A stretch of 60,000 bases of DNA from Adiantum capillus-veneris. Lineage: Eukaryota; Streptophyta; Polypodiopsida; Polypodiales; Pteridaceae. Shown piece by piece: positions 23,654-35,525 of this stretch. The notes beneath the pieces are model-generated. The model had not been told where the DNA came from. It did not search any database and worked only from the letters and a program-made list of their open reading frames with translations. The stretch covers positions 45,890,268 through 45,950,267 of the forward strand of contig CM043944.1 in assembly GCA_014529385.2 (NCBI GenBank), given 5' to 3'. Made by a program: the position numbers and the translations under genes. Each line of letters begins with the position of its first letter. The stretch's first letter is position 1.

Positions 23654-25153
23654 CTAGGATCGAACTTGAAGTGGTTCATCAGGTGATTCTTGAACACTGG
23701 GAGGTGTGGATTCCTTTGTAGCTTTATGGAGGTCCACTATTGTAGGTTGATGATGTGGAGAAGCTTTTACCTCTATGGATGCATTACATGAGGAGCTAGA
23801 AGCTTCATGGGACTTCCCCCTTGTTGAGCTAGGTGGAACAAATTGTTCTTTCTTCGGTACCCAGACTAGCTCTGGAGCGGGTGTGTAGCATTCTGTGATC
23901 TTTCCCTTCCCATGGTCTACCATTGGCTTTAGCGTTACACTGTTTGACTCATATGGGTTTGTTGTCGATAGGGAAGGACACATTTTACGTTTAGGTACCC
24001 AAATTTGCTCATTTCCATCATAGTAGCCTTGGGCTTCTAATAGTTGTTTTGGAATCCATCGTGATTTGGTCTTGACTCTCCTAGAGCGCGCTCTTGGTTT
24101 TCCAGGGAAATTTTTTCTTGGAATGGATGGGAGGGTTGAGGTAGTTGGAAGTAAGGCCTTGGGGACCCATTGATATGTACTCTTAGGTCGTGCAGGTTGA
24201 GTACTTTCAATATTACTGCTTGCTGCAACTACAAGTGTTGAAGTGCTAGGTTCATGGGTAGCCGGCAAAGACGAGTTAACCACCTTGGCTTGTGAATGTT
24301 GGCTATCCTTCAACTTTGCTAGAGTTTGCAACGTAGGTGACTTTGCTTGAATGATAGGGGTAAGAGTCGGTGGTCGCGTCGTGACACTACCAGTATCCCA
24401 ATCAATAGTGCATTTGGTTGCCAACATCCACGTGCGTCCCAGGTTTACGTTGCCTTCCATAGCTCCCGCGGGCATGACTAGAAACCTCTGCACTATGCTT
24501 CCATTGTCATAGACAACAGGGGTCTGAAGGACTCCAAGAATAGCAATTTTCTTTTTATTAATGCCCTTGACTTGCATCGTACTCGGGGATAGGGTCGGTT
24601 TCCCTAATTGACACCAAACTCCATAGGATAACAAATTGTGTTTAGCTTCCGTATCTAATAAGGCATTGTATAGTACGTTCCCATAGGGGCTATTTAGCTC
24701 AATTGGGTATCGTAGGGGTGGCTCAGATTCTAATGAGTCGTCATCTGTGTCCTCGAAAAATGCTTGCGTGATTCCCAGATTAGCCTCTCGTTGGCGTCTA
24801 AGACGTTGTTGTCGTTCTCGAGCCTCAACTTTTACTTGGATTTTTCTAAGCTCTGCTTGTTCCTTGGCAGCCTTCTTTTGATGGATGGCTTGCAACTCTT
24901 CCTGGCTTAGAGGATCATAATATATTTTGAATTTACTCCCATTAAGGAATCCAATGGTTTCAACTCCATCTAGAGTCTCCACACGAATGGTACCTTGCGG
25001 GGTAATTTCACACACTCGATATGGTCCCTTACCAGCGTATTTCAATTTCTTCTTTTCATTACGTACCCCGTACATAAGAACTTTATCACCAACCTTGATG
25101 TCTTTATCCTTTAAATGGCTATCAAACCACTTCTTTCTCCTATCCTTCTCCAC
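23654..25153 (-). pseudogene. Element B pol: integrase C-terminus plus post-integrase retropepsin-like extension
   Basis: The same frame as the integrase upstream, after a TGA at about 25163-25165. The first 75 residues end the integrase (GDKVLMYGVRN, YAGKGPYRVCEI). An acidic/basic linker follows (AAKEQAELRKIQ, TDDDSLESEPPL). At about residues 165-265 comes a retropepsin-like fold: ALLDTEAKHNLLSYGVW where DTGA would be expected, a FLVMPAG strand, then LGRTWM. The active-site Gly is replaced by Glu, so it is probably not catalytic. The last 200 residues are Pro/Ser-rich and carry four W-[VI]-P-K motifs (QWVPKALL, RWIPKQLL, IWVPKRK, VWVPKKE). Retrotransposon Pol normally ends soon after integrase, so this about 400-residue tail is a distinct module of unknown role. 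Confidence 0.8.
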
Positions 25154-25162
25154 TAGAGCATT

Positions 25163-26254
25163 TCACACAGCTAATTGCCTCTCTTCATCTAGCCTTTCCA
25201 GGATATATAATCGCTCAACTAAGGGGTTACCATCCCAACCTTCTTGAGAAGCTACTCGAAGACTAGGAATGACAAACTCCCATGGCATAACTGCTTCTTG
25301 GCCATACACCATCTTAAACGGTGTGCAATTAATAGCAACTTTATACGCAGTACGATAAGCCCATAAAGCTGATGTAAGCTTTAGGTCCCAATCAGTGCAA
25401 TGAGCCTCCACTGTCTTTGTCAAAATGGAGATGAGAGTTTTGTTGGTACTCTCAGCTTGGCCATTTGCTTGGGGATAATAGGGTGTAGACTTGTGGTGAG
25501 ATATCATGAAGTTTGATGTGAGTTCTTTTATTACTTCATTTATAAAATGAGTTCCATTGTCACTCACAAGTTCAAAGGGGCATCCAAAACGTGTGATAAT
25601 GTTCTCAAAGAGGAACTTAGCTGTTGTTTTTGCATCCGCCTTTCGTGTTGCTTTTGCTTCAGCCCATTTGGTTACATAGTCGGTAGCCACAATGATATAT
25701 CGTGATTGCGTGCTACGTGCAGCCGGACTAATCGGTCCTACAAAGTCTAAGCCCCACTTTTCAAATGGTTGGGTTACCTTGATGGGATGTAGAGGCATCC
25801 TATCCCTTCTTTGTGGCTTCTTGAAGCGTTGGCATTCATCACATCCCTTTGCAAAAAGTGATGCATCCTTAAACAAAGTGGGCCACCAATAGCCTAACTG
25901 TAAGATCTTTCGGGCAGTCAACTTTCCTGAAAAGTGACCACCAACTACGCCCATGTGTGCCTCTTGTAGAATATATAAATACTCATCCTCGCGGGCACAG
26001 CGTCTAAGAACATCATCTTTTCCTCTCTTATAGAGAGTTCCAGCCAGTAAGCAATAGGGTTCGCATTCCTTGATTATTTTTCGAGCTATATCTTTTCGCA
26101 GCTCTTTGGGTGGAAAACCATTAACTAAGAACAATCTTTTCACTCCATTCAGGCATTGTCTCAACAATGAACAAAGGAGTATCAGGCAATTCATCATCAA
26201 CCCCCGTAGGAGCTTCGCCATTAGGGATACGAGATAAATGATCCGCCATGACAT
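25163..26254 (-). pseudogene. Element B integrase
   Basis: Integrase inserts the cDNA into the genome. The zinc-binding part shows HMGVVGGHFSGKLTARK and CDECQRFKK, giving H-H-C-C. The core has WGLDFVGP, LVSDNGTHF and NGQAESTNKT for the D-D-E triad. This frame is shifted by one relative to the RT frame; the change lies near 26120-26150, in the run after PEWSEKIV. The core itself is free of stops. It ends at a TGA (about 25163-25165), after which the frame continues into the C-terminal part. Confidence 0.88.
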
Positions 26255-28676
26255 GTTTCCTCCCAGGCCTCACAACAACGCTGAAGTCAAACTCAAGAAG
26301 AATTAACAACCATCGTGTAATTCGACCTGTGGAACAAAGCTTGTTTACCAAATATAGCAATGCTTGATGATCAACATAAAACACAAACTTGGTAGCAAGA
26401 AGGTAATAGCGAAATTTCTTTACTGCGTAAATCATAGCTAGACCTTCGCGCTCTGTAGTAGTGTAGTTCATCTCGGCATCATTTAATTGGCGACTTGCAA
26501 AGCTAATAGGGTAGTCCAATTTATGTTCTCCTGGTTGAGTTAGAACACACCCAATAGCAAAGTTTGATGCATCAATATGCACATAAAAAGGTACATTCCA
26601 ATCAGGTGTTCGCAGGATTGGAGCACTTGTTAGGGCCTTCTTTAATAACTCATAAGATTGATGACATTCTTCCGTCCAGTGAAACTCGATAAGAAGCTTG
26701 TACAATGGACGCACTATCTCGGCAAAGTTTAAAATAAACCTTCGATAATAACCAACATGGCCCATAAATCTTTGAACTCCTTTATAGTTCATAGGTGGTG
26801 GCAAATCGGCAATGGCTTTAATCTTACTCTCATCTGTGGATATCCCGTTCTTGGACACTATATGCCCTAGAATGACTCCATGCTTAACCCAAAATTGGCA
26901 TTTGAAAGGGTTCAATGAGATGCAATAAAATCTGCACCTTTCAAATTTTTTTCGTAGATATAACAAATGCTTCTCCCAAGAAGAATAAACACAAAGGTCG
27001 TCTAGGAAAGCTTCACAAAACTCCCTTAGAAATTCTTTAAACGCAGTGTTTATTAATCGTTGGAATGTAGCAGGGGCATTTGTTAAGCCAAAAGCCATAA
27101 CACGAAATGCAAACACTCCAAACTCTGTGATAAAAGCAGTTTTAGCTTGGTCCTCTAATGCAATTGTGATTTGATTGTAACCAGAGTACCCATCTAAAAA
27201 GCTATAAGCTTCCTTGCCCGCAACTCTTTCAAGCACATGTTCTGAATATGGCAAGGGATAATGAACTCTCCTAGTAGCTGCATTAACTTTCTTGAGGTCC
27301 ACGCACACTCTTAGTTTCCCATTCTTTTTTGGCACAATGACTATTGGAGAAACCCATTCTGAGTGCTCAATAGGGTATATGAATCCACATTGGATAAGTT
27401 TTTCAATCTCCTCTTGTACAATTTTGGCGTACTTAGGATTCATTGGATAGGGTCGTTGCTGGACGGGTTTAGCAATGTTGATCATGGGAATTGTATGTTG
27501 CACCACAGAAGGTGGAACACCCTTCATGTCATGATATGTCCAAGCAAAGATATCCTTGTATTCCTTGAGGAGCTCCTTAAGTACAGCCTCTTCAATTTCA
27601 GTAAGGTCTTGAGCAATAAAGACTGGTTTAGACTCCTCACCTGGTTCTGCTAATTCTATCTCTTTAACTACCGCTGGACCATCATAGACTCCACTGCTTC
27701 CATTGGTAGGTATTCGTTGGGCTTTGGCATACACAACCTTTCGCTCCCCCCTGGTATAAGATTTAAAATGTTCAGGAGCCGTATGTAAGTCAGCAGGCTC
27801 TTGTCCTGACAGAGACCTTTCTTTTAGTTATGCCTCCTTTTGTTGTTGTGCTAACTCTCGGTTTTGACGTCTTCTTATAGTTCGACTCAATTTCGGCTCT
27901 GTAACCTCCAATTGAGCGAGGTCAATGGGTCGCGGGCTACACCACATGACACTCTGGAGATGTTCACCCCAATTGTCTACTAGCTTTCGATGAGCATCAC
28001 ATGTCCCTAGATAGCTAAGCCATTATGTAGTAGATCTTTCCTTGTTTATCCTAGCTCTCACATTTTCTCGATATCGTCGTCTCTTATATGACCTTTGTTT
28101 TTTGTTAAGGTTTTGATTTTGGTAAATATTTGAACTCGACTCGCCTGATAGGTCTTCGCTTGTATCTTCTTCACTCTCATATAAATTACCATAGATGGTC
28201 GTACTAGGCCTTGAGTGTTTAGTTTCTATACTTGGTTCACTCGATGTTTCCTCAGGTTCTGAATCCATTTCTCCCCGAGATTCTGTTTCTGATGTGTATT
28301 GGCCTGAAGCCTTTGAGGAATCATCAGTTTCACTCTCAGGTAGGTGTGCCTCTTTCGTATCATCGGATGTTACATGCGCTACACCTAACATGTTTACTGG
28401 TGCAATGTGTGGTATCTCCTCCCCATCTGGTGTTACCCAGGTTGTTCCTCTAGCTCCCCATGTATCTATAGTTGCCGCTACGTGTACCCAATCGACATTG
28501 TCTGACTCAGCCATTCCGGGTAGGATATCCATATAAGGAGAGTTCTCCCCAATATCCGTGTCTTCGTTACACGTGTAACAATACTGTAATGGAGCAGAGT
28601 GAATTGTTGTGTCTGATCGATTATCAATGATGAATTTATTTCCTAGAGGATGCGTTCGACCACTTAAAAGATCAAC
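26121..28676 (-). pseudogene. Element B spacer, reverse transcriptase and RNase H
   Basis: The same frame as gag-protease, separated only by single stop codons (TGA near 28677, TAA at about 28022, TAA near 27830). The spacer (about 28530-27740) is acidic then basic, with SETDDSSKASGQY-like Ser/Glu stretches and a KKQRSYKRRRYR patch; its role is unknown. RT spans about 27460-26900: KNGKLRVCVDLKKVN, YNQITIALEDQAKTAF, and the catalytic FLDDLCVYS with both Asp present. RNase H spans about 26600-26330 (FYVHIDASNFAIG, EMNYTTTEREGLAM, FYVDHQALLYL). It makes and trims the cDNA. Apart from the nonsense codons nothing essential looks missing. Confidence 0.88.
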
Positions 28677-31600
28677 TCAAATGACAGAGTCTTGGAACTG
28701 TAAGTAGACGTGGTTTTTGGACCAGTCATGCACCATTTTTGCTTCCCTCATGAATGGACGCCCTAAGATCATCTCAAATGACATAGGATGCTTGGAAAAA
28801 TCCATAACAATGAAAGTCTACCTTACCTTGTGTCCCAAGACCTTGATCCTGAGATCCTTTAGCATTCCAATAGGCGTAACAATAGATCCATTAGCCATTT
28901 TTACCACTACGCTTGTGGCTTCAAGGTGAGGTCTCCCCATAGACTCCCAACAACTCTTTGTCACCATGCTGACTCCCGCACCACCGTCAAGGACCCCCTT
29001 TACAGTTAATCCTTTAGTAGTGATTGGTAGAGTAGCATTAGATTCATCACCTTCAAAGTATTGCCCCAACTTGTTAACAGGTATTTCTATAACAAGGTTC
29101 TCATCTAGGTTGGGTTGTGGATCTATGTGTTCCTCCTCTATTGGCATCTCCGCAGCTCCATCCATCTGTGCAAATTGTGGTAGCCCAAACTTTAGTTCTC
29201 CATTGAGGAAGGCTCGAAGAGCTGAGACTAGCTCAGGGTCTTTACATAGTTTGGACATGATGGTGGTTCTAACTTCTGAAGACATGAAATCCATCAATTT
29301 CGCAATGTTTAACGGCACCTTTTGGACTTCATTCCCTTGACGTGGGGAAGATGGGATCTCCATTTCTTCGATAGGATCAGGTAGTCCCTCTGTAAACATT
29401 CTTTCCATCAAGACGTAAGTACGCCCACTTTCCCATGACTTTAAGTCACTTTCTTCTTGGATGACACTAGGTATGTCCAAGGGTCTATGGACTTGGTGAG
29501 GTTGTTGTTGCGTAGGGAACACGGTGTCTGTAATTTGGATCTTCCTAGGTGCTGGTTCTAGATCCCTTTGGGTATCTTCTACCAAACTCCTTAATTGCTT
29601 GACTCGCTCAATCTCCTCTGTAGGGTTTGGGTAAGTTCCTATCTTCTTTTTGGATCCTGGCCATTGTGGCTCATGAAGATCTTCCTTGTTGGTTTCTATG
29701 TTAGTGGTCGTTTTGGTCTCCATGGTTTCACCTGAATCAGAATCTTCTTCAGCGTCGTTCATATATACGGGGTCATCACCAGTCTCTATGTTGGTCTTTG
29801 AGCTGGGGTCTGACTTCGCTGCTTTTTGCGATCTCTTTCTTCGTGTTTTCTTCTTTTTTTGAGATTGGGCAATTGATGCCGTGTCTCTTTCCTCAAGAAT
29901 ATAATTTTGTTTTTGGAGCATCGATCGTGTGAGTGCGTTTATTGGTACTATGTTTATAGTTGGTGGTGTCCCATCAACAATCTCTATTAAGTTCAATGGT
30001 GTGATTTTCGGTGCGTTTGGATTGTTAGGACACTGTGCGATCAAATGATCTATGCCACAACGATTACAAGTGAGTATTGGCATTGCCAATGCACTCCCTT
30101 GACTTGTTTGCATTAGTGCAGCATTCTTTTGCATTCTAATGGGGCACTCAGCTACTCGATGTGGTCCACCACATTCGTAGCACTGAAGAGGTGGTCTCTT
30201 AGCAGTGTAGTTGATATTTTGGCGTCTTGCCGCAAGAGCAGCTACTTGATATACAGGTTTTACTTGTCCCCAATGGTCTTCCATATAGTACATGGGACAC
30301 TCCTCAAGCATGTCGACTCCATAGGTGATACTAGAGTCTATGTCCTCTTCGCAATCTACATAAGTACTAGATGACTCGCAACCTATTTGGTTCATAGGTG
30401 TAACTCTTGGATGAGGGGGTTGCGGTCCTAGCACTGGAGGTGGCAAGGGTGTTGTTTCAACAACATTTTGGGCCCTAGGGACCATGTGTTGCGCTGTTTG
30501 TTCAAGAGGTGGGTCCGGCATCAAGGCAGGCACTCGAGGTGTGTTTGTCCATGCTAAGGTTGGTCTATTGGCCATCGCGCACTTAAATACTATGCAATCC
30601 TTAGCTTGATGACCATACCTCCCACATGCATTGCAGTTCCCATTGAATTTTACTCTAAAAGTAGGGCATTCACTGGTACTATGCGGTCCATAGCATACTG
30701 AGCACCATTGTTGCTCCCTTCTTGGATACATATGATTGTTTTGCGGAGCACGATTGTCTCTAAGACTCTCTTGAATAGCCTTGGTGAGATCTGCTAAAGT
30801 CATCTCAGATATCTTTGGCTCCTTAGCAATAGGCTTTACGGTCATTGGCTGATGCCCTGATGCTTGCAAGCTAGTAGATTTAGGCTCAACAGACACTCTT
30901 TCTCCTTGAATCATTAAATTATCCTCCAATTGGATCGCATTGGTGGTGACTGCTTCCCAAGTGGTGATACCTCTAATAACTAAGCCATTGTAGATATTCT
31001 CATGTCGTAATCCCCTAATGAATCTATCAAGCAATTGGTTATTGTTGAAGCGCTCATTTGGATTACAACCAGAATTCAAATGCTTCAAGCGACTTATAAA
31101 GTCTCTCACCAACTCTCCTTCCTCTCGTTGGGCTTTCTGGAGCTGAGAGGCTACACCCCAAAGCACTCCCTCTCGTATGTATTCTTTTAAGAACAGTCTC
31201 CTAAGAGTAGGGTAAATCGTTTTTTCTTCCACCCTTAGGGTTCTATACCAATCCCCAGCCTTTCCACTTAAGGTTAGGCTTAAAGCATTGCTCTTATATA
31301 GGTCATTGTGTTCTCCTAGAGAATCGCATATTTGTTCAAACACTTCAATATGCTTTCTCACATCCCCGTCTCCACTAAATTTTTGTGTGAGCTTGGCTAT
31401 TTGTACTGCCTTACTTCTAGGCTCTCTATCAGGCACGTTACTCATATTCTCAGCAATAGATCGACCGATAGCTTGAGAAAATGTTGCCAAGTCACCTAAG
31501 TGAGCAGGCACCGTGGGTGAAGGTGCTCCACAGACTACATGTGGAGTAGGTATTGGCATTGGGCTTGGCGCATAGGAAGCCCTTGGGTTCCACGTTGGGT

Positions 31601-32894
31601 ACGATGTTGTGCCATGTGGTGGTCCATAGTTCATATGGGTGGCCCTAGGCATAGCAGACATCGGATGTGACATGCTAGTGCTAGCCGGTATAGTCCCATG
31701 GAAATAAGAACTTGGGTATTGTGGTTGTGGAGCATAGGTAGTTGAAACAATGGGAGGGGTAGAGACTACATGAGTGTGATGACCCATAGGTACATACGAT
31801 TGGTACACACTTGGAGGTACTGTTGCAAGCATTGAGCTACCATGTAGTGGTGCTTTACTAACAAATGAGGTCCATGGCATGTTTCTCGGCATGCCCATCA
31901 TTGGGGTAGGCATGGTAGTCGTGGTGTCATCAAGGGAAAGATGAGCTAGACTTGGAAAAGTAAAGCTATCACTTGTGGGCTCAGATTGCATTGAGACCCC
32001 TGGCGAAACAACATATGGGGGATCGATGGGACTCACTGGGGGAGTCTCCATTTGTGATAGAGTGGGTTGTTTCCCTTTGCCCGTGTCTAAAAATCGCATA
32101 GGACCCGTCGAAGGTATGTTTATTCCTCGATTTTGCCTCTCGGACTGGATAATCCTATGGATGACATTGCAGATCATGTGTTGTTGTTCCTCCAGACTAG
32201 TGGCACTAGATGTGGATTGTACAATTTCTAACCAACCCACATGGTATGTGTAGCCCATGTATAGGTCGGTCAAAGTCTCCGTGTTTAGGTCATATTCCCA
32301 ATTTTCATTGAGAAATACCCCGTCCAAACTTGGTGTACTAGAGGGTTGCCGTGAGGTGGATGCAATGTTGCTTCCCGTGTTTTGACTTTTAGTCACCGCT
32401 ACCTTAGAGGCGACTTTGGAAGGTGGTAGCTCGGTAGGGCCCTCATTAAATGAGGTAGGTAGAATGTCCACGTGGACACTCTGAGGGAGTGTGGGGTCTA
32501 CAGGAGATGTGAATGGTGATTCTACTTCCCCACCCCCTTCGTTTACTTCATTAGCCGTAGGTTCAGAGCGCGTAGCTCTACTAAAAGTTTCCATCAAACG
32601 GCTAAAAACACTAGTTCCAGGTTGTTGGGCCCAGCTAGGTACGATTTCATTTGTTCCCCCGGGGCTTTGTGTAAGATGCTCTTCCATAATATTGTAGTCA
32701 GAGGAAGAGTCGCTAGCCGCTATATTTGGGTCTTGGGTTGCACTACCTTGGGTCCCCCCCGCTGAGGACGTAGACCCTAGCGTGGAAGGATAGTGAGTAC
32801 CCCCGTAAATCGAAGCACTAGCTAGTTGTTCAGACTCTAGCACACGACCAGAGCGTAGATACATGTGCTTTGGGTGCCCTACAAGTGTCGGCAA
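28677..32894 (-). pseudogene. gag: Element B gag and retropepsin
   Basis: Start at the ATG at 32894 (MPTLVGHPKHMYLRSGR). A long Ser/Thr/Pro-rich N-terminus of roughly 480 residues precedes the capsid core (KAGDWYRTL, RLFLKEYIREGVLWG, QREEGELVRDFISRL). Four zinc knuckles follow: one canonical CNACGRYGHQAKDC and three with a CX2CX3HX4C spacing. A long charged linker leads to the retropepsin, VLDGGAGVSMVTKS (D-G-G where D-[ST]-G is usual). Its end ILGRPFM lies beyond a TAG at about 28818. At 1,358 codons before the first stop this Gag-PR is much longer than usual Ty3 Gag. Confidence 0.88.
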
Positions 32895-33692
32895 GTACCC
32901 TCAAAGTTTACTTGCTTTGTTTTGTGGATGTTTTGCACCCCGTTTTCTACTTGATTTTTTCTTGTTTTTTATGTTTTTTATGTTTTTTTAATTTTTGATT
33001 TCTTTTATTAAAGTATGTGATAGCTCGAAACAAGCGTATCACTTAGAGGGTCCTTGTGTGCTTTACAGCACAATTTTCGGGCATCTGACGTTCCGTTGGT
33101 CCTTAAAAATCAATTTTTAGCTACGTGTGAAGCTAAAATTCATTTTTTTAAAAGGCGACTGAGGCCTAAGCCTGAGCGTGAGCTTGGGCTTGGGTCTGGG
33201 ATTGGATCTGGGAGATATTCCCAATCCCGGTCCTACCTTTAAAAAAATATTTTAAAAATATTTTTTTTAATTTTCTTTTTTCATTTTTTTAATTTTTATT
33301 TTTTTTTTAAGGATAAGGCCGCCGCGGCCGTGAGAGCACACACACACTCTCTCTACCTACTTCTAACTAATACACCTACTCTTACACACTAACACACTCT
33401 ATTAACTCTCACTAATCTACTTCCTACTTACTGTACACAGAAAACTAACTACCTTAATACACAAAGAATAAACACAGAACCTTTGAAATCTCTATTAACA
33501 AAGAAAACTAACTACCTTAATACACAGAGAATAAACACGGAACCTTTGAAAACTCCATTAACAAAAAAAAAAACACAGTATAACACCAAATCCCTCTTCT
33601 CAACACACACACACTCCTTCCTTACCTTTCCTACAATAGAAATTGCACCACGGAGAAGCACAGAGTGCTACTCAAGCTTCATGTATGGAATT
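32895..33692 (-). other. Leader of element B
   Basis: About 800 bp between the PBS and the gag ATG, with A/T homopolymers and a run of TTGGGCTTGGGTCTGGGATT-type repeats near 33185-33215. No coding frame. Confidence 0.7.
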
Positions 33693-33710
33693 CCCAAACA
33701 ACGACGCCAA
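33693..33710 (-). promoter_or_regulatory. Primer-binding site of element B
   Basis: The minus strand reads TTGGCGTCGTTGTTTGGG three bases after the 5' LTR, a variant of the TGGCGCCGTTGCCGGGGA site used by many plant Ty3/gypsy elements. Mismatches suggest decay or a different tRNA. Confidence 0.75.
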
Positions 33711-33713
33711 AAA

Positions 33714-34380
<667 letters not shown>

Positions 34381-34385
34381 ATGGA

Positions 34386-34450
34386 GATGACAACATTACC
34401 TACTACCTACGACAGGACAAAGAGATTTTCTTACTTGCACTGAGTTAGGT
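34386..34450 (+). pseudogene. Continuation of the exon cut by element B
   Basis: Directly after the second ATGGA copy the frame reads GDDNITYYLRQDKEIFLLAL before TAG, in phase with the KIDG end of the exon at 21286. That makes the insertion site a coding exon. The product is unknown. Confidence 0.5.
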
Positions 34451-34670
34451 AGTAGAGGTGTTCTTGTGGTCCTCACGCACTCACCAAAATTTGGAAAATG
34501 CTATTGAGAAGTGCTTGACTTAGGCCAAGTGTTGCTTGAGTGGTTGGCTCTCACAAAATACCTGCCATGTTAGCAGTTGGTATTTTCATAACCCTCCAAA
34601 GCCAATGTACTTCAAAAAGCTAAAAACATTTTGGTATCTTTTCCCAGAGATTAATAAGTCAAAGACATGA

Positions 34671-34886
34671 GTGCTAGATTACTCCTTGTATAAGATGTAC
34701 TTCAATGATCCTTCTTATTGTGTGACTCTTCTTGAGTTGGAGAAGCAGAGTAAGAGGCAGCGAGAACATTTCCAAAAAGAGGATGTGGAGGCCGAATTTG
34801 TGTTACAATGTGCTGAGAGTGTTGACACAATGAAAACTATTAGTGAGTGTCTATTTGATGCCAAGAAGGAGGCTCTTAACCAATGA
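34671..34886 (+). pseudogene. Possible further exon of the unknown gene
   Basis: A 71-codon frame, partly helical and charged (LELEKQSKRQREHFQKED, AESVDTMKTISECLF). It ends with TGA and lies shortly after the interrupted exon. It could be the next exon of the same gene, but no clear acceptor decides this. The family is not recognised. Confidence 0.3.
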
Positions 34887-35179
34887 AACTGGGATATATG
34901 GATTTGAAGGTACGGTCCCAACATGGAATTGCCTCTCCAATCATGCCAAAAATGCCCCCCAACCATACTCCTACACAAGCAAAATATAAGTGGCCAAGGA
35001 TGGGAAAAGTTCCATAATGGACACCCTACCCTGACATCTCCTATATCTCATTGCCTTCACTCCCTATGTAGCTAACTCCTTGTGTAGCTAGTTGCCTTTG
35101 TATGTAAACCTTGATTCATAACAACTATGATGGATACATCCTTCTATAGAACGCTTTCCTCTTGAAGTCTACTCGATTC

Positions 35180-35470
35180 TTATCTTCAGTGTGTTGTAAA
35201 GTGCTAGTCAATTGGTGTGAATGTACTTTCAAGTAGCACAAAATGCCTAGTTAGTGATTTCAAGTTGTTGTCAAGTGAATAGAAAGTGCTAAGGAGTGCT
35301 AGAAAGTGCCTGTCATCCGGCACTCAAATGCTTTCAAGTGGTGCTTAGTGTGGTGAAGTGCTGAAAAAGTGTTGTCATGTGGTGCTTAGTTGTAGTAAAG
35401 TGCTAGAAAAGTGTTTTCAAGTGGTGCTTAGTGGTGGTGAAGTGTTGTCAAGTGGTTTAACTACTCCTTG
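35180..35470 (+). repeat. Second AAGTGCTA/AAGTGGTGCTTAG low-complexity array
   Basis: Imperfect units such as GAAGTGCTGAAAAAGTG and TCAAGTGGTGCTTAGTGGTG, related in style to the array at 19385-20160 on the other side of element B. Confidence 0.75.
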
Positions 35471-35525
35471 AGATGGATTTCAAACATAGGTGAGTACAAA
35501 CTGAAAGTGTGTGCTATGATAGAAC

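Noticed and set aside
28022-28820. Programmed stop-codon readthrough between Gag-PR and Pol in element B
   Set aside because: Four different stops are scattered at unrelated places, which fits decay better than one regulated site.
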